From NCBI GenBank assembly GCA_949127695.1, contig CASBQH010000508.1, positions 1 through 6,090 of the forward strand: a stretch of DNA of 6,090 bases, read 5' to 3'. The position numbers and the translations under genes were made by a program. The stretch comes from Synechococcales cyanobacterium PMM_0073. GTDB lineage: Bacteria > Cyanobacteriota > Cyanobacteriia > Elainellales > Elainellaceae. Below the pieces are notes generated by a model. It was not told the DNA's origin. It made no database searches and was given only the letters and a program-made list of their open reading frames with translations. This document shows positions 4,757 to 6,090 of this stretch, piece by piece. Position 1 is the stretch's first letter, and each line of letters starts with the position of its first letter.

Positions 4757-5998
4757 ATGAAAGCTCCTGTGAACGCCCTGGTTAGCTCTACTGCTCGGCA
4801 GCGAGAAATTGTCGAGGTGTTGATTCGGCATGGCTGGGACTATATGCGCCAGCTGCTCACCCTGGGCAAGAGCGATGAGCCAGATCTGCCCGCGCCCGAA
4901 GTGCTCTGCAAGATTCTCACCGATCTGGGCCCCGTCTATGTGAAGCTGGGTCAACTGCTGAGCACGCGCCCCGATCTGCTGCCGCCCAGCTACATTCAGG
5001 CGCTCAGCCTGCTCCAGTCAGATGTGCCGCCGCTGGACTGGGGCAGAATGGAGCTGGCGCTGCGGCTGGAGCTAGGGCAAGATCCCGAAGCCTTGTTTGC
5101 CAGCTTTGACCACCAGACGATTGCCGCCGGATCGATTGCCCAGATCTACCGCGCTACTTTGAAAGACGGTCAGCCGGTCGCGATAAAAATCCAGCGACCC
5201 GGCATTGAGGTGATTGTGAATCAGGATATTGGCCTGTTTAAGCAGATTGCGGGGCTGCTCTCAGCCACTGACTTTGGCAAGCGCTACAGCATTGTGGATC
5301 TGGCCGAAGAATTTAGCATTTCGCTCCGCAACGAGCTAGATTTTACCCAGGAAGCCAGCTACACCGAACGCCTGCGCCAAAACCTTAGCCAGAGCCGCTG
5401 GTTTGACCCCAATCAGGTGGTGGTGCCGCAGGTTTACCGCGAGCTGTCGAGCCGCAAGCTGCTGGTAATAGAATGGCTAGATGGCCTGCCGATTTTAAAG
5501 GCTGAGGCCGCCACCGACCGCTCGGCCAGCGGACTGGCCACTCGACACGCCTTCACCTCGCTGACCTTTCGGGTATTTTTGCAGCAGTATTTAATCGAGG
5601 GCTTTTTTCACGCTGATCCGCATCCCGGCAATTTGTTTTACCTGAACGACGGCAGGCTGGGAATTTTGGACTGCGGCATGATGGGGACGCTGAACCCGCG
5701 CATGCAGTCGGTGATGGTGGAGCTGGTGCTGGCGATTGTGGATTCTGACTCGAACCGCTGCGCCCAGCTGACGCTTCAGCTCGCGGTGCCAGGGCTGGAA
5801 GCGGAAATTTTCATGAACCATGAAGCGCACTCCTGCGGCGTTGGCATTGGCAACGATCTCGCGGGCCTCAGCAAACGTGGGGGCAAGCGGCTTTTGGCAG
5901 ATGATGTGAATGCCACGTTGCGCGGCCTCCGCACAAATGGCGGCATGCGTGGGCGGCGGGGTGATGATGTCGATAAAGTCGGGCTTCTCGGAATCTAA
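4757..5998 (+). CDS. ABC1/UbiB-family (AarF/ADCK) atypical kinase, 3'-truncated and fused to antisense sequence
   Basis: The frame runs 413 codons, but only residues 1 to about 343 (to about 5785) look like the family, which is usually about 550-560 long in cyanobacteria. These proteins are atypical kinases/ATPases linked to ubiquinone or plastoquinone metabolism. The signature set is complete: K-x-G-Q at K63-Q66, the alanine-rich loop AAGSIAQ at 123-129, VAIK with K144, E-x-D at E193/D195, HADPHPGN at 285-292, and DCG at 305-307 in place of DFG. The last family match is CAQLTLQLA (335-343). The following 70 residues are the antisense reading of an oxidoreductase gene and have no family character, so the C-terminal helical region and membrane anchors are missing. 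ATG 4757 has no clear Shine-Dalgarno but gives the usual RQREIVEVL...GWDYMRQLL beginning. It has probably lost function, unless the junction is an artefact. A promoter after the terminator at 4663-4699 was not identified. Confidence 0.88.
   Translation: MKAPVNALVSSTARQREIVEVLIRHGWDYMRQLLTLGKSDEPDLPAPEVLCKILTDLGPVYVKLGQLLSTRPDLLPPSYIQALSLLQSDVPPLDWGRMELALRLELGQDPEALFASFDHQTIAAGSIAQIYRATLKDGQPVAIKIQRPGIEVIVNQDIGLFKQIAGLLSATDFGKRYSIVDLAEEFSISLRNELDFTQEASYTERLRQNLSQSRWFDPNQVVVPQVYRELSSRKLLVIEWLDGLPILKAEAATDRSASGLATRHAFTSLTFRVFLQQYLIEGFFHADPHPGNLFYLNDGRLGILDCGMMGTLNPRMQSVMVELVLAIVDSDSNRCAQLTLQLAVPGLEAEIFMNHEAHSCGVGIGNDLAGLSKRGGKRLLADDVNATLRGLRTNGGMRGRRGDDVDKVGLLGI
5762..5786. other. Junction between truncated ubiB-type gene and truncated oxidoreductase gene, at an inverted repeat
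   Basis: To the left, plus-strand sequence encodes UbiB; to the right, minus-strand sequence encodes a Gfo/Idh/MocA protein. Between about 5765 and 5785 both readings still fit their families (QLTLQLA on plus, RELKRQL on minus), so the exact join cannot be placed by eye. The interval contains a perfect inverted repeat AGCTGA-CGCT-TCAGCT at 5766-5781. No insertion sequence or target duplication is seen. Confidence 0.75.
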
Positions 5999-6090
5999 CA
6001 TTTCACGCCAGTCGGCATAGCACCGCTTCAGGCCGAACTTCTGAGTGATCTCCCCTGCCCTCTCGGCATCGCGATTGCTGAAGGCAACGA
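5762..6090 (-). pseudogene. Gfo/Idh/MocA-family oxidoreductase, internal fragment (start beyond window, C-terminus lost)
   Basis: On the minus strand the frame is open from the window edge (first full codon 6088-6086) and encodes about 108 residues of an NAD(P)-dependent sugar/polyol-type dehydrogenase family. The visible part is the later half of the N-terminal Rossmann domain: VAFSNRDAERAGEI (1-14), YADWREML (24-31), PDFIDIITPPPTHAAI (36-51), AAQRGIHIICQKPLA (55-69) with the family's catalytic-type lysine motif as QKP (65-67), and VRFMVHENFRFQPWHRELKR (87-106). Family proteins are about 330-390 residues; the glycine-rich nucleotide loop would lie beyond 6090 and the substrate domain should follow RELKR. 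Instead, the frame runs through antisense UbiB sequence to a stop at 5591. An ATG at 6001-5999 is internal and should not be taken as the start. The substrate cannot be told. The gene is broken here, whether truly or through a chimeric assembly. Confidence 0.82.

Noticed and set aside
5591..6001. 136-residue minus-strand protein starting at ATG 6001
   Set aside because: The ATG is internal to an oxidoreductase frame that continues past the window edge, and the last 50 or so codons are antisense UbiB. Only the part right of about 5765 is real.
1..6090. HIP1 palindromes, CRISPR, tRNA, insertion sequences
   Set aside because: Searched by eye; only partial GCGATCG-type matches were found, with no repeat-spacer array, cloverleaf or transposase. 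Absence of HIP1 is not decisive, since many cyanobacteria lack enrichment.

Overview
The window looks like chromosomal DNA from a cyanobacterium, probably a filamentous Leptolyngbya/Phormidium-like lineage; the genus is a guess. The phylum call rests on a Psb32-type photosystem II repair protein, the adjacent pair of cyanobacterial DUF3038 and DUF4335 proteins, a GlcD whose sequence matches cyanobacterial glycolate dehydrogenases, and an ABC1/UbiB kinase carrying the cyanobacterial 'LDCGMMG' variant of the DFG motif. I saw no intact HIP1 octamer (GCGATCGC), no tRNA or rRNA, no CRISPR array and no transposase.

Layout. On the minus strand, read from right to left, DUF3038 (2683-2102), DUF4335 (2058-721) and the N-terminal 218 codons of glcD (654-1, cut by the window edge) are codirectional with gaps of 43 and 66 nt, so they may be one transcript. 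A repeat-rich divergent region (2684-2934) separates them from psb32 on the plus strand (2935-3657). A 294-nt intergenic stretch (3658-3951) follows, with 12-bp repeats just after psb32 and a pair of mutually exclusive hairpins ahead of the next gene. That gene (3952-4632) encodes an unrecognised 226-residue protein with a disordered, Asn-Gly-rich, basic N-terminus and five R-P-[I/V] repeats. A clear intrinsic terminator (4663-4699) ends it. Next comes the start of an ABC1/UbiB-family kinase gene (4757 onward).

The strongest anomaly is at the right end. The UbiB homology stops near residue 343 (about position 5785). From there to the window edge the opposite strand encodes the N-terminal part of a Gfo/Idh/MocA oxidoreductase. 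Two unrelated genes are therefore each truncated and joined head-on at a short region that fits both protein families and contains a perfect 6-bp inverted repeat. This is either a real inversion breakpoint that made two pseudogenes, or a chimera from amplification or assembly. The 413-codon plus-strand frame across it is a fusion of real UbiB with antisense junk.

Functionally, glcD (photorespiratory glycolate oxidation) and psb32 (photosystem II repair) fit a phototroph under light and oxygen stress. UbiB-type kinases are linked to prenylquinone metabolism. The roles of DUF3038, DUF4335 and the RPI-repeat protein are unknown. Short in-frame tandem repeats of 12-15 bp recur in three of the genes (glcD, DUF4335, RPI-repeat protein), suggesting active slippage in low-complexity segments.
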